From Chryseobacterium sp. S0630 (GTDB lineage Bacteria > Bacteroidota > Bacteroidia > Flavobacteriales > Weeksellaceae): a DNA stretch of 63,130 nt. This document shows positions 53,395 through 62,269 of this stretch, piece by piece. The first letter of the stretch is position 1, and each line of letters starts with the position of its first letter. A program made the translations under genes and the position numbers. Location of the stretch: positions 1-63,130 of the forward strand of contig NZ_JAMZGF010000027.1 in assembly GCF_024158915.1 (NCBI RefSeq). Direction: 5' to 3'. The notes below the pieces were generated by a model. The model was not told the DNA's origin and did not search any database. It saw only the letters and a program-made list of their open reading frames with translations.

Positions 53395-54264
53395 ATGAAA
53401 AAGCTCATTCTCCGGTATCATTTTTTCGTCATGGGATGCATTGGTTTCCTTCTGCAGTCCTGTAATACGAAATTCAGAGTTTGGGTAGGTCCCGGAGGAC
53501 AGCAGAAAATTTATAATCTGAAATATGGGGAACATAAGAGACAGAAAATGGATGTCTTCCTTCCCAAAGATTATGCTGAAGATTCCCCGGTAGTACTTAT
53601 CGTTCATGGTGGAGCGTGGACTTTAGGTAAAAAAGAGCATATGATTCAGGTTCAGAAAATGCTTTTTGAAAACAGAATTCCGAGTATCAGCATGAACTAT
53701 AGATTGGTTTCTACAAAGGAGAAAATCACTTATAGACAACAGCTCGAAGATATTGGTCTCGCCATTGAGAAATTCAATTCTCTGGCAGAAAAAGCAGAAC
53801 TTCAACCCAACAATTACATTCTTCTGGGAGAAAGTGCCGGCGGACATCTCGCCTTACTTTATGGATATCAGCATCCTGAGCAGATCAAAAAAATAATCTC
53901 TTTAAGCGGACCTACAGATTTTTACAGCTCTGAATATCTTAAATCTTTTTATTCCAAATACACCTCTCCTACTTTCCAAAAGGTAGTAGGGACTAAATTT
54001 GATCGGAAAAATATCTCTGAAGCCTTTAAAGAAGCCAGTCCCATTGCCAATATTTCAGATGTTCCTACCTTGTTGTTTCAGGGAAATAATGATGTGCTGG
54101 TGAATCAGCATCAGGGAATTGCGATGGACTCTGCGCTTACCAAGATGAATGTTCCACACAAATTCATTTTCATGAAAGGAGCCGGACATGCACCAAGGTT
54201 TTTCAGTAAAAGAAAAAGAGACAGTATTATTTATCCTAATATCCTGGAATGGATTAAAAAATAG
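53395..54264 (+). CDS. Lipoprotein alpha/beta hydrolase (esterase type)
   Basis: The 289-residue protein has a signal with lipobox LQSC (Cys23). The alpha/beta fold has VVLIVHGGAWTLGKKE (HGGA oxyanion motif), the nucleophile in LLGESAGGHLALLYG (G-x-S-x-G, Ser about 143), the acid in FQGNNDVLVNQHQG and the histidine in MKGAGHAPRFF. It is therefore probably an outer-membrane- or periplasm-anchored esterase of the HSL or carboxylesterase type. It follows the serine hydrolase gene by 50 bases and may be in the same transcript. Confidence 0.88.
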   Translation: MKKLILRYHFFVMGCIGFLLQSCNTKFRVWVGPGGQQKIYNLKYGEHKRQKMDVFLPKDYAEDSPVVLIVHGGAWTLGKKEHMIQVQKMLFENRIPSISMNYRLVSTKEKITYRQQLEDIGLAIEKFNSLAEKAELQPNNYILLGESAGGHLALLYGYQHPEQIKKIISLSGPTDFYSSEYLKSFYSKYTSPTFQKVVGTKFDRKNISEAFKEASPIANISDVPTLLFQGNNDVLVNQHQGIAMDSALTKMNVPHKFIFMKGAGHAPRFFSKRKRDSIIYPNILEWIKK

Positions 54265-54418
54265 CTATTATTTAATGCAATAAATAATTAAACTACTATT
54301 TTAAACCATTCGTTCATAAGAATCTTTTAAGTATCCAGCATAAAAAATTTTTGTCTGGTGGATATATTTTAAAAACGCGATGTCCGCAAAGAAATTTTAA
54401 AGCTTATATTCTATCGAT

Positions 54419-54475
54419 CGCAAAGACACTTCGCTCAGCAAAGTACATTACTTAGCTAAGTGAAGCGCCTCTGCG
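54419..54475. repeat. Long imperfect hairpin
   Basis: CGCAAAGACACTTCGCTCAG at 54419-54438 begins a left arm that pairs with a right arm at 54448-54475; about 20 of 27 positions match. It lies in the 333-base gap 54265-54597 between convergent genes, which has no gene, and probably belongs to a dispersed element family. Confidence 0.55.
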
Positions 54476-54542
54476 AACAAAAAGTAACGGATCATGATAA
54501 TACCCTTGCGAGTTTTGCGTGGTAAAAAAATATTTATATGCA

Positions 54543-54573
54543 CAAAAAAGCCATCTCATGATTGAGACGGCTC
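54543..54573 (-). terminator. Terminator of the DedA gene
   Basis: AGCCATCTCA / TGAGACGGCT with loop TGAT; the minus strand continues TTTTTTG. Confidence 0.78.
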
Positions 54574-54597
54574 TATATTTTTGATTGAATTTCTTAT

Positions 54598-55296
54598 TTA
54601 TTCAAAATCCTGATCTTCGTATTTTTTAGCAAGATCTTCTTTTTTTCCGAAAACGAACTTGAAGATTACCGGAAGTGTAGTTACCAATACAATGACGATA
54701 ATGATGTATTCCAGCTTTTGTTTCAGGTTGATTCCAAACTGTTCCATGAAAAGTTTATCCAGATAATGTCCTGCAAAGATCAAAATGAATGACCATAATA
54801 CAGCACCGATAATATTATCTCTTAAAAACTCTTTTTTATCCATTTTTACAATACCTGCTACAATAGGGGTAAAAGTTCTTACAACCGGTAAGAATCTTGC
54901 CATAATAACAGCTAATGCACCATGTTTTTCAAAGAAATCGTGTGCCTGATAAAGGTATTTTTTCTTGAAAAGCATTGAATCCGGTCTTTTGTATAAAGCG
55001 GGTCCTGCTTTTCTTCCGAAATAATATCCTACTTCATTTCCTATGATAGCAGCAAGAGCCACTCCGGAAGCTAAAAGTGTAGTATCTAAGAAATCGCTCC
55101 CTGTAGAGCCAAAAGTCTCTTTGATGATTTCAACAGCATAAATTCCCGAAACGAACAGTAGTGAATCTCCAGGTAGAAAAAATCCTACAAAAAGACCTGT
55201 TTCAGCAAAAACAATAAACAAAATCAGCCAAAACCCTCCCATTTTTATATAAAACTCCGGGTTTAATAAATCCTTCCAGCTATTGAAATCTTCCAT
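54598..55296 (-). CDS. DedA-family membrane protein
   Basis: The 232-residue protein has the DedA/Tvp38 signature: FAETGLFVGFFLPGDSLLFVSG near the N-terminus, VGYYFGRKAGPALYKRPDS in the middle, and FFEKHGALAVIMARFLPVVRTFTPIVAG with the conserved G-x-x-x-[V/Y/F]-x-x-R-F-x-P-x-x-R motif. It has about five hydrophobic segments. DedA proteins are inner-membrane proteins involved in flipping of polyprenyl or phospholipids. It is monocistronic with a terminator at its end. Confidence 0.92.
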   Translation of the reverse strand: MEDFNSWKDLLNPEFYIKMGGFWLILFIVFAETGLFVGFFLPGDSLLFVSGIYAVEIIKETFGSTGSDFLDTTLLASGVALAAIIGNEVGYYFGRKAGPALYKRPDSMLFKKKYLYQAHDFFEKHGALAVIMARFLPVVRTFTPIVAGIVKMDKKEFLRDNIIGAVLWSFILIFAGHYLDKLFMEQFGINLKQKLEYIIIVIVLVTTLPVIFKFVFGKKEDLAKKYEDQDFE

Positions 55297-55382
55297 AAAT
55301 ATCGATGAACAACAAAAGTAAGCCTAAAATGTCTGAAACAAAAATTAATTATAAGATTTTAACTAAAATTCAAACATGATTT

Positions 55383-56495
55383 TTATAAGTCCATGTCATC
55401 ATCGGAAACTGCCGTTCCATCGGCCATTAAGAATGCTTTCAGGAATGGAGTGATATTTCCGTTCATTACGGCATCTACATCTGAAGTTTCATGACCTGAA
55501 CGTACGTCTTTTACCAGTTTGTATGGATGCATGACGTAGTTTCTGATCTGGCTTCCCCACTCGATCTTCATTTTGTTGGCTTCAATCTCATTTCTGGCTT
55601 TCATACGCTCTTCCAGTTCCATTTCGTAAAGTCTTGAACGAAGGAGCTGCATAGCCTTTTCTTTATTCTGAAGCTGAGAACGGGATTCTGAGTTCTCAAT
55701 GATAATTCCTGTAGGCGCGTGACGAAGACGTACAGCAGTTTCTACCTTGTTTACGTTCTGTCCTCCAGCTCCTGAAGCTCTCATCGTTTCAAAGCTGATA
55801 TCTGCCGGATTGATATTGATTTCAATGGTATCATCCACCAAAGGATACACATATACGGAAACAAAACTTGTATGGCGTTTTGCATTACTGTCAAAAGGGG
55901 AAATTCTTACTAAACGGTGTACTCCGTTTTCACCTCTTAAATATCCAAAAGCGAATTCTCCTTCAATTTCCAGCGTAACAGTTTTCACTCCGGCTACATC
56001 ACCTTCCTGAAAGTTCAGTTCACGGATTTTATAGCCTTGTTTTTCTGCCCACATCGTATACATTCTCATCAGCATAGCTGCCCAATCACAACTTTCTGTT
56101 CCTCCTGCTCCTGCTGTAATCTGCAGCACTGCGGAAAGTTCATCACCTTCGTTGGAAAGCATATTTTTGAATTCGAGATCTTCAATTTTTTCCAATAATT
56201 GCGGAAATGTTTCGTCCAGTTCTTTTTCAGAATCCGGATCTTCCTTGGCAAAATCAGCTAAAACCTGCAGATCTTCAAACTGTGTCTGAATTTCGTCATA
56301 GCCTTCCACCCATTTTTTCTTGGAACGAAGCTGCTTTAAAAATGCTTCAGCAGTTTTTGGATTGTCCCAAAATTCGGGTGCCGCAGTTTTTTCATCATCA
56401 TTGGCAATTTCAATCTTCTTTTTTTCAATCTGAAGGTATCTGTGTAAGTCTTCAATTCTGGATTGAACTTCTTTTATCTGGTCGTTGTTAATCAC
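55383..56495 (-). CDS. prfB: Peptide chain release factor 2
   Basis: RF2 recognises UGA and UAA and releases the nascent chain. It has SPF in [14 protein letters not shown], the recognition tripeptide, and GGQ in [21 protein letters not shown] take the GTG at 56495 ([21 protein letters not shown]), giving 370 residues; the longer frame from a TTG at 56513 overlaps a perfect -7 element (TATTTTTG, 56511-56518 minus). There is no ATG near. The stretch RYLQIEKKK reads straight through the position where most prfB genes carry a +1 frameshift with in-frame TGA (CTT TGA C), here CTT CAG ATT, so frameshift autoregulation is absent. Confidence 0.93.
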   Translation of the reverse strand: MINNDQIKEVQSRIEDLHRYLQIEKKKIEIANDDEKTAAPEFWDNPKTAEAFLKQLRSKKKWVEGYDEIQTQFEDLQVLADFAKEDPDSEKELDETFPQLLEKIEDLEFKNMLSNEGDELSAVLQITAGAGGTESCDWAAMLMRMYTMWAEKQGYKIRELNFQEGDVAGVKTVTLEIEGEFAFGYLRGENGVHRLVRISPFDSNAKRHTSFVSVYVYPLVDDTIEININPADISFETMRASGAGGQNVNKVETAVRLRHAPTGIIIENSESRSQLQNKEKAMQLLRSRLYEMELEERMKARNEIEANKMKIEWGSQIRNYVMHPYKLVKDVRSGHETSDVDAVMNGNITPFLKAFLMADGTAVSDDDMDL

Positions 56496-56510
56496 GAATG
56501 TTTCTTTTTG

Positions 56511-56518
56511 CAAAAATA
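56511..56518 (-). promoter_or_regulatory. -7 element of the prfB promoter
   Basis: The minus strand reads TATTTTTG, matching TAnnTTTG. The predicted transcript start (near 56506) lies 10 or 11 bases before the GTG at 56495, which supports that start. Confidence 0.5.
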
Positions 56519-56655
56519 AGGAATTCTTTTAGAGTGGAGAGGTACGGATTTAAAGTTCCGAATTTAAAGTTTTGGGTTCGAGGTGCGGGTTCCGTGGTGT
56601 GGAGTTCAAGTTTGGAATTTTTGGAATGTAAAGAAAAAGTTGTTTAAACTTTACA

Positions 56656-56846
56656 AACCACAAAAGCTACAGAAAGGTTCATTTTAAAACATTTGAGTTC
56701 ACTTAAGTAAGTTTAAAATGAAACTGCAAAAAAGTTCACATAAGATGAAAATCAAAGATTTTCACAAAACTTAGGTGTACTTATTACGCATAAGGTTTGG
56801 TTCTGAAAAAACTTAAGTGTTTAAAACTTTTGTGCCTTTTGTGGTT
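56656..56846. repeat. Dispersed element bounded by 11-base inverted repeats
   Basis: AACCACAAAAG at 56656-56666 and its exact reverse complement at 56836-56846 bound 191 bases with internal short hairpins. It may be a degenerate miniature mobile element. The 412-base gap 56514-56925 also has imperfect TTTAAAGTT repeats at 56550-56570 and no gene. Confidence 0.45.
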
Positions 56847-56925
56847 AAAATAATGAATACAAAAGCTTAAACAACCTTGAAGTAAAATGTTTTTCCTTTA
56901 TATTTATATTTCAAAACAGGTCTAA

Positions 56926-57198
56926 ATGAATATCAATGGTTGGATTAATGAGCGTAATGGAAATTTTGCTCAGTTGAAAAAGCTTATTATTTCAATGAAT
57001 TTAATGCCCTGTCTTTCTAAAAACAGTTTTAATCACTTAACAGAAAAGCTTCTTCAAGAGCTGGAAAAAGAGGCTGTTCAGGAAAAGCTCGAAAATATTA
57101 TAGAAACTGAGTTGGTGGTCACTTACGGTCTTTACAGGTCTGAGTTTATTGCTGAAGACATTGCAAGAGATATTTTAAAGTGGTGGGAAAACAGCTAA
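56926..57198 (+). CDS. Small hypothetical protein
   Basis: The 90-residue protein begins MNINGWINERNGNFAQLKKL and has two amphipathic helices (LTEKLLQELEKEAVQEKLENIIE, FIAEDIARDILKWWENS). No membrane segment or known motif is visible. It is convergent with the 57200-57691 gene, whose stop codon is one base away. I cannot assign a function. Confidence 0.5.
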   Translation: MNINGWINERNGNFAQLKKLIISMNLMPCLSKNSFNHLTEKLLQELEKEAVQEKLENIIETELVVTYGLYRSEFIAEDIARDILKWWENS

Positions 57199-57199
57199 A

Positions 57200-57691
57200 T
57201 CACTCATTGGTAATTTCAGCATCAAAGCTTCTTCTAAGGTATTCTTTTGATTGTTTACTTTCCGATTTGAATCCTACCATAGTTAAAATGTAGACAAACA
57301 AGAGCATACCTAGAGGAAGAAAAAGTTCTACCGATATTTCTTTTTCTCTTATAGTTCTTATGGAAACTCCTATGAAGAAAACCAGGGCAAATGAACACCA
57401 GACTATTAAAAAAAAGAAGACAAATGCATGTAGCGACATGGTTACCTGTATTTGGGTTCCATTATTTTCATTTTGAATTCTACCATTTATCTGAGGAAGA
57501 AACGAGTTTCTGTACTGAATAACTTTGCTTATTTCAAAGCTATTGTTATTCACAGTTCCTTCATATTCTTTTATATAATTTTTTCCCAAACCAAATTTTT
57601 TAGGTTCTACAAAGCCTGAAAGTCTTGTTAAAACTTCCTGTTCAGATAAATTTGTTCTATAAGTAATACGTTCAAAGGGTAAGTATTTCAT
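57200..57691 (-). CDS. Putative membrane protein with two helices, unknown function
   Basis: I choose the ATG at 57691 over the TTG at 57700. The 163-residue protein has a soluble N-terminal part (MKYLPFERITYRTNLSEQEVLTRL) and two hydrophobic helices (AFVFFFLIVWCSFALVFFIGV, about 90-113; VELFLPLGMLLFVYILTMVGF, about 124-143). N-terminal strands suggest a small sensor-like domain. It follows the FAD oxidoreductase gene by 17 bases on the same strand, so they are probably cotranscribed. Confidence 0.65.
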   Translation of the reverse strand: MKYLPFERITYRTNLSEQEVLTRLSGFVEPKKFGLGKNYIKEYEGTVNNNSFEISKVIQYRNSFLPQINGRIQNENNGTQIQVTMSLHAFVFFFLIVWCSFALVFFIGVSIRTIREKEISVELFLPLGMLLFVYILTMVGFKSESKQSKEYLRRSFDAEITNE

Positions 57692-57708
57692 GTTTCTCAA
57701 CGTTGTAA

Positions 57709-58812
57709 TTATATCATATCAGCCATTATTTCGCCCATTTTAGGAGCCAGAGCAACGCCCATTCCTGAAAGTCTTACCGCACAAAACTGTCTCTCCGAAA
57801 CTTGTTTTACAATAGGTGACTTTTCTTCTCCCATAGCCATTATTCCTGACCAACGGAGGGCAATTTTAATATTTTGATGAGGCAGAATGACTTCTTTCAA
57901 AAAGTTTTCCAAGTGATTCTGCAGAAATTCTGTTGTTTCAAAAGCCGTTGTTTCTTCTGTTTTAAAATCCTGATTTCTTCCGCCACCCAGCAATACTCGG
58001 TTTCCTAAATTTCTGAAATAATAATAGCCTTCGTCATAATGAAATGTCCCTTTAAGTTTCAATCCATCTATAGGTTCTGTCAGAAGAACCTGCCCACGGG
58101 CCGGAATAATATTCTCTTTTTCCAGAAACTTTGAAGTGAATGCATTGGTACAATAGATAAGTTGATCTGCTTTTACAGAAAGGCCAGCAGAAAGATGAAC
58201 CTCAACTTTGTCTGTTTCTTCAATATTTTGAACTTCCGTTGCAAATAAAAACTCGATTTTCAGTTCGTGGCATTTCTCCAGCAGTTTCTGTACTAACTTT
58301 CCGGAGTGAAGACTTCCTTCGCAGGGATTTTCAATCAGGAATTCAGATTTTCCAAGTCCGAATTCCTTTATTTTATCCTGTCTCAAAGTGTAGGTTTGAT
58401 CCAATCCTGTTATTGCTTTCAGTTTTTCATTGACTGCATCAATATGGGATAGAGGTTCTTCATGATTTACAATTTCATAACCTCCGCTAAGTTCGAAATC
58501 AATTTCACTATTTTTAAAATAATGCTGGATTTTCTGAAGCCCGTCAAATCTCATTTTAACCAGTTCCAGTGTTTTTTCCCAGCCCATTTTCTGCGAATCT
58601 GCGATAACTTCGGTAAGACTTCCAAAACAGGCAAAGCCGGCATTTCTTGTGGAAGCACCCAAAGGAATTGTATTCCGCTCAATAATGAGGACAAATTTGT
58701 CAGGATATTTCTCTTTAATGGATATAGCAGTCCACAGCCCGGAAAATCCGGCACCAATAATGATAATGTCTCTTTTTCTGTAGAATGTATCCAGTTCCCA
58801 AATACTGTTCAT
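57709..58812 (-). CDS. FAD-dependent oxidoreductase (DAO-type)
   Basis: The 367-residue protein belongs to the D-amino-acid oxidase/glycine oxidase family. It has the dinucleotide motif IIIIGAGFSGLWTAISIKE (GxGxxG, about 18-23), the ASTRNAGFACFG loop after strand 2, an FAD-binding end strand with VRLSGMGVALAPKMGEIMADM, and the substrate-domain segment HYDEGYYYFRNLGNRVLLGGGR. It should oxidise an amine or amino acid. It precedes a small membrane protein gene and follows the AAA+ gene on the same strand, separated by the 7-base tandem repeat. Confidence 0.9.
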   Translation of the reverse strand: MNSIWELDTFYRKRDIIIIGAGFSGLWTAISIKEKYPDKFVLIIERNTIPLGASTRNAGFACFGSLTEVIADSQKMGWEKTLELVKMRFDGLQKIQHYFKNSEIDFELSGGYEIVNHEEPLSHIDAVNEKLKAITGLDQTYTLRQDKIKEFGLGKSEFLIENPCEGSLHSGKLVQKLLEKCHELKIEFLFATEVQNIEETDKVEVHLSAGLSVKADQLIYCTNAFTSKFLEKENIIPARGQVLLTEPIDGLKLKGTFHYDEGYYYFRNLGNRVLLGGGRNQDFKTEETTAFETTEFLQNHLENFLKEVILPHQNIKIALRWSGIMAMGEEKSPIVKQVSERQFCAVRLSGMGVALAPKMGEIMADMI

Positions 58813-58849
58813 AAATAATGAGTAATAGGTAATAAGTAATTTTTCTAAA

Positions 58850-58914
58850 ACCTTAAACCTTAAACTTTAAACCCTAAACTTTAAACCTTAAACCTTAAAC
58901 CTTGAACTTTAAAC
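58850..58914. repeat. Heptanucleotide tandem repeat
   Basis: Nine copies of a 7-base unit of consensus ACCTTAA (with ACTTTAA, ACCCTAA and ACCTTGA variants) run from 58850 to 58912. The array lies between the FAD oxidoreductase start and the AAA+ gene stop and is a good candidate for slipped-strand variation. Confidence 0.85.
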
Positions 58915-58917
58915 AGT

Positions 58918-60276
58918 CTACCCTCTATCTCCTTCCTCATTTTCATTATGCTGGAACCCGATTGCTCTTTGCGGTTCTTCAACAACTCTGTAGGTTTCCA
59001 GTTCATTTTTCAATGCCTCAATTCTGAATCGAAAGTCATCAAAATTATTGATAATGGCATCCGCAAGAAATCTCGCTACCTGATCAAGATATTCTTCAGT
59101 AAGCTTTGATCCTGCATCTCTCAGTGCACTTTCTAAAATTTTCTGATCAATTTTCAGTTTTTCATTTCTGGTTCTCTGGTAAAGGTTTTTAATTCTTTTC
59201 TTTAAACTTTGCGTAAAGTCTATCAACATCGTATTGCTGAAGGCTTTCATCTTTGAAGAGATTTCATGCCAGAAAGGAATTTTATCAGCTTTGTTATTTT
59301 TAAGTATTTTGTAGAGTAAAGAATCTTCTTCCAATCCTCTGGTCATGGCATAAAGAATAATTTCTGAGCGTTCAGAAGCATTGGGTGGAAATATTGGAAT
59401 CATCACATCAAATCTTCCCGGAGCAAGAATTTCTTCGTCAATTTCTGAAACGGAATTAGCCGAACCTACCATCAGAACACCTTCTTTTTCAAATTTTCCG
59501 ATGTAGTGAAGAATCAATTCCTGAGCTTCAAGATTACAGGAAGCGACATCTGTTTCTGCCCTTCTCTGCATCATAATTTCATCGAAATCATCCATGAAAA
59601 GCAGCATTTTGTTTTCCTTCATCATACTCAGCAGGAAATCACTGAAATTGATTTCATTTCCGTCAATCAGTGAAGTTCCCAGATAATGTTTTTTAACTTC
59701 TTTAAACTGATATCCGATGATTTCAGCAATTTTATTGGCCCAGAATATCTTTCCGCTTCCCGGAGGTCCATACAGAATAATTCCCGCAGGTTTATTGATG
59801 CCCCAGTCTTTGATCTGTTGTGGATTCAGGAAGGGTTCCAAAACAGCAGAAGTATAAAAAAACAAATCTCTGTATCCTATAAAATCTCTTTGTTTAAGGC
59901 TGGTTTTATGTCCGAAATAATCATAGACAAACTGATAATTCCCGCCCAGTTTATTATCAATTCCATAACTTGAAATAGAGGATTTGAAAAAACCATTATC
60001 GAAAATATTAAGATTATTGTCTTTAATCACCTTTTCCACCTTATCTTTCGGCTGCTTAATAACTTCGGCAATCTGCTCCAGTGTTTTATTTTTATCAAGA
60101 TCTTTTTCATATAGCCTTAAAAAATCTACATTTTCTCGGGCAAACTTTTCAAAATCTTCTTTTACATCAAAATTTGTACTGACACAGTCTACCAGTTCAA
60201 GATCAAAATCCTGAATAAACTGTTTTATGGCTTCTGCAGAAACATTTAATTCTTCTGCCAGTTCAATTAGCTTCAT
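58918..60276 (-). CDS. AAA+ ATPase with N-terminal IF2-N-like helices and altered Walker motifs
   Basis: The 452-residue protein begins with an IF2 N-terminal-like helical domain (MKLIELAEELNVSAEAIKQF, about 1-50). The AAA+ domain has Walker A as GPPGSGK-I (170-177), where the usual Thr/Ser is Ile, and Walker B as LLFMDD (D229, D230) where the usual second acidic residue is Glu. Sensor 1 Asn273 and the arginine in APGRFDV (R287) are present. Both changes suggest slow or absent ATP hydrolysis, though nucleotide binding may remain. It has no recognised partner. It is upstream of the FAD oxidoreductase gene and could be in the same transcript. Confidence 0.85.
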   Translation of the reverse strand: MKLIELAEELNVSAEAIKQFIQDFDLELVDCVSTNFDVKEDFEKFARENVDFLRLYEKDLDKNKTLEQIAEVIKQPKDKVEKVIKDNNLNIFDNGFFKSSISSYGIDNKLGGNYQFVYDYFGHKTSLKQRDFIGYRDLFFYTSAVLEPFLNPQQIKDWGINKPAGIILYGPPGSGKIFWANKIAEIIGYQFKEVKKHYLGTSLIDGNEINFSDFLLSMMKENKMLLFMDDFDEIMMQRRAETDVASCNLEAQELILHYIGKFEKEGVLMVGSANSVSEIDEEILAPGRFDVMIPIFPPNASERSEIILYAMTRGLEEDSLLYKILKNNKADKIPFWHEISSKMKAFSNTMLIDFTQSLKKRIKNLYQRTRNEKLKIDQKILESALRDAGSKLTEEYLDQVARFLADAIINNFDDFRFRIEALKNELETYRVVEEPQRAIGFQHNENEEGDRG

Positions 60277-60392
60277 AACTGTTGATTAATTCTATCAAAT
60301 TTAATGTATTTGTACATAAATTAATATTGATTTATGATAATTCTGTAACATTCTCTTATTTACATAGACTACTACTATGTAAAACAAATTAC

Positions 60393-61295
60393 ATGGAAAA
60401 GATTTTATCAGTAAAAAATTTGACGAAGAAATTCAAAAGAGTTGTGGTCAACAATATTTCTTTTGATGTCGAAAGAGGAAATGTTTATGGCCTATTAGGT
60501 CCGAACGGAAGTGGGAAATCCACTACTTTCGGGATGCTGCTTTCAACCATCAATCCTACCAGCGGAGACTGGTTTTGGTTTGGAAAAAAAGGAACGGATC
60601 CGGATACCTTGAAAAAGATCGGAGCTATTATTGAGCAGCCTAACTTTTATCCTTATTTAAGTGCAGAAACCAACCTTAAGATTGTTGCTGAAATTAAGCA
60701 AACACCCTATTCAAGGATTGACGAAGTTCTGAAGACCGTTAATCTGTATGAAAGGAGAAAAGATACTTTCAAAACTTTTTCTTTGGGAATGAAACAGCGT
60801 CTTGCCATTGCATCGGCAATGCTGAACAATCCTGAAGTGATGATTTTAGATGAACCTACCAACGGATTAGATCCTGAAGGTATTATTCAGATCAGAGAAA
60901 TCATCAGCAATATTGCCAAACAGGGAATTACCATTATCATTGCAAGCCACCTTCTGGATGAAATTGAGAAAATCTGTAGCCATGTGATTGTATTAAAAGA
61001 AGGAAATTCCATTTACTGCGGAAGAGTAGATGAAATGACTTCCAACAATGGCTATTTTGAACTGAAAGCAGATAATAACACACTGCTTTTAAATGCTCTT
61101 AACGAGCTTCAGTGGTTCACTTCCATCAATCAGGAAGGTGATCTTATCAAAGCCCAGATCCGTGATGATGCTTCTGTTTCAGCTTCGGCAATGAATCAGA
61201 AACTGGCAGAGAAAGGAATCTATCTTTCCCATTTAATCAAGAAAAAGCTATCTCTTGAATCTCAATTCCTTGAACTTGTAAAAAACACCAATTAA
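60393..61295 (+). CDS. ABC transporter ATP-binding protein
   Basis: I start it at the ATG at 60393 (MEKILSVKNLTKKFKR); the longer frame from 60282 lacks family similarity. The 300-residue protein has Walker A in LLGPNGSGKSTTFGML, the Q-loop in AIIEQPNFYPYLSA, the signature TFSLGMKQRLAIA, Walker B VMILDEPTNGLDPEG and the H-loop in ASHLLDEIE. The C-terminal extension (about 215-300) suits ABC-2 exporters. It powers the permease 3 bases downstream. Substrate is unknown; bacitracin-type or lipid export is possible. Confidence 0.93.
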   Translation: MEKILSVKNLTKKFKRVVVNNISFDVERGNVYGLLGPNGSGKSTTFGMLLSTINPTSGDWFWFGKKGTDPDTLKKIGAIIEQPNFYPYLSAETNLKIVAEIKQTPYSRIDEVLKTVNLYERRKDTFKTFSLGMKQRLAIASAMLNNPEVMILDEPTNGLDPEGIIQIREIISNIAKQGITIIIASHLLDEIEKICSHVIVLKEGNSIYCGRVDEMTSNNGYFELKADNNTLLLNALNELQWFTSINQEGDLIKAQIRDDASVSASAMNQKLAEKGIYLSHLIKKKLSLESQFLELVKNTN

Positions 61296-61297
61296 TC

Positions 61298-62143
61298 ATG
61301 ATAAAATTATTAAAACTGGAATACTACAAAAACCTGAACTACCAACCGTTTAAGGTTTTCACGATACTCTATTTCGCCATTCTTATTGCGTTGCTTTTCA
61401 TTGGATTGGTCGACTTTGATATTTTTGGAGGAACCATTAACTTAAAGGAACAAGGGATTTATAATTTCCCTGAAATCTGGAATTTCACCACATGGATTGT
61501 TGCTTTACTGAAAATTTTCCTGGGATTAATCATTGTCTTCTCCATTTCACAGGAATTCAGCAACCGAATGTTCAAGCAAAATACGATTGATGGGTTAAGC
61601 AGAAAGGAATTCATCACTTCAAAATTACTGACAATAAGTATTTTTACCATTGTTTCAACAGCCATTGTATTGGGAATTACCTTGTTTCTGGGATATCAAT
61701 ATTCGAAGACAACGGACTCTACAAAGGTTTTTGCTGAGATTTTCTTTATTGGAAATTATCTGGTAAAATTATTTACGTTCTTCTGTTTCCTGATGTTCCT
61801 TTCCGTTTTGTTGAGAAAATCTGTCTTTGTATTTCTTGCTCTCTTTATTTTCTGGATTGGTGAGGGAATTTTAAAGGCTCTTGAAGTCTATTCAAAAGTA
61901 AAAGGAATGCAGGGACCACAAAGAAATGAGGTTCTTCAGAATGATTTTTTCATCTCGCATCTTTTACCGCTGGAAAGTATGTCTAATCTTATTCCCAATC
62001 CGATGATCAGACTGGATATGGCCAAAATGATGGGATTAAAATATGAATTCCACTACCCTACAGAAAGCCTTATCGCTTGCCTTGTGTGGTGTGCTATTTT
62101 TATATTCGGATCGTACTGGATTCTTAGAAAAAGGGATTGGTAG
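61298..62143 (+). CDS. ABC-2-type transporter permease
   Basis: The 281-residue protein has about six hydrophobic helices (PFKVFTILYFAILIALLFIGL, WIVALLKIFLGLIIVFSIS, LTISIFTIVSTAIVLGITLF, LFTFFCFLMFLSVLLRK, and the C-terminal SLIACLVWCAIFIFGSYWILR). The segment FSNRMFKQNTIDGLSRKEF between helices 2 and 3 is typical of ABC-2 permeases. It starts 3 bases after the ATP-binding gene and must be cotranscribed. The cargo is not readable from the sequence. Confidence 0.92.
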   Translation: MIKLLKLEYYKNLNYQPFKVFTILYFAILIALLFIGLVDFDIFGGTINLKEQGIYNFPEIWNFTTWIVALLKIFLGLIIVFSISQEFSNRMFKQNTIDGLSRKEFITSKLLTISIFTIVSTAIVLGITLFLGYQYSKTTDSTKVFAEIFFIGNYLVKLFTFFCFLMFLSVLLRKSVFVFLALFIFWIGEGILKALEVYSKVKGMQGPQRNEVLQNDFFISHLLPLESMSNLIPNPMIRLDMAKMMGLKYEFHYPTESLIACLVWCAIFIFGSYWILRKRDW

Positions 62144-62269
62144 ATGGCTATATTTAGGATTTAAAGATTTAAAAAATTAAAATATTTAAAGATTACAATT
62201 AAAGTGGTTCGTTTTCGGATCACTTTTTTTTGGCTTAAAATTTTCATTCGGTACTGTCAAAAACTAGTC

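Noticed and set aside
58850..58914. Telomere-like repeat as a functional telomere or chromosome end
   Set aside because: Only one of nine units equals CCCTAAA, the array is 65 bases, and it lies between two genes in the middle of the sequence.
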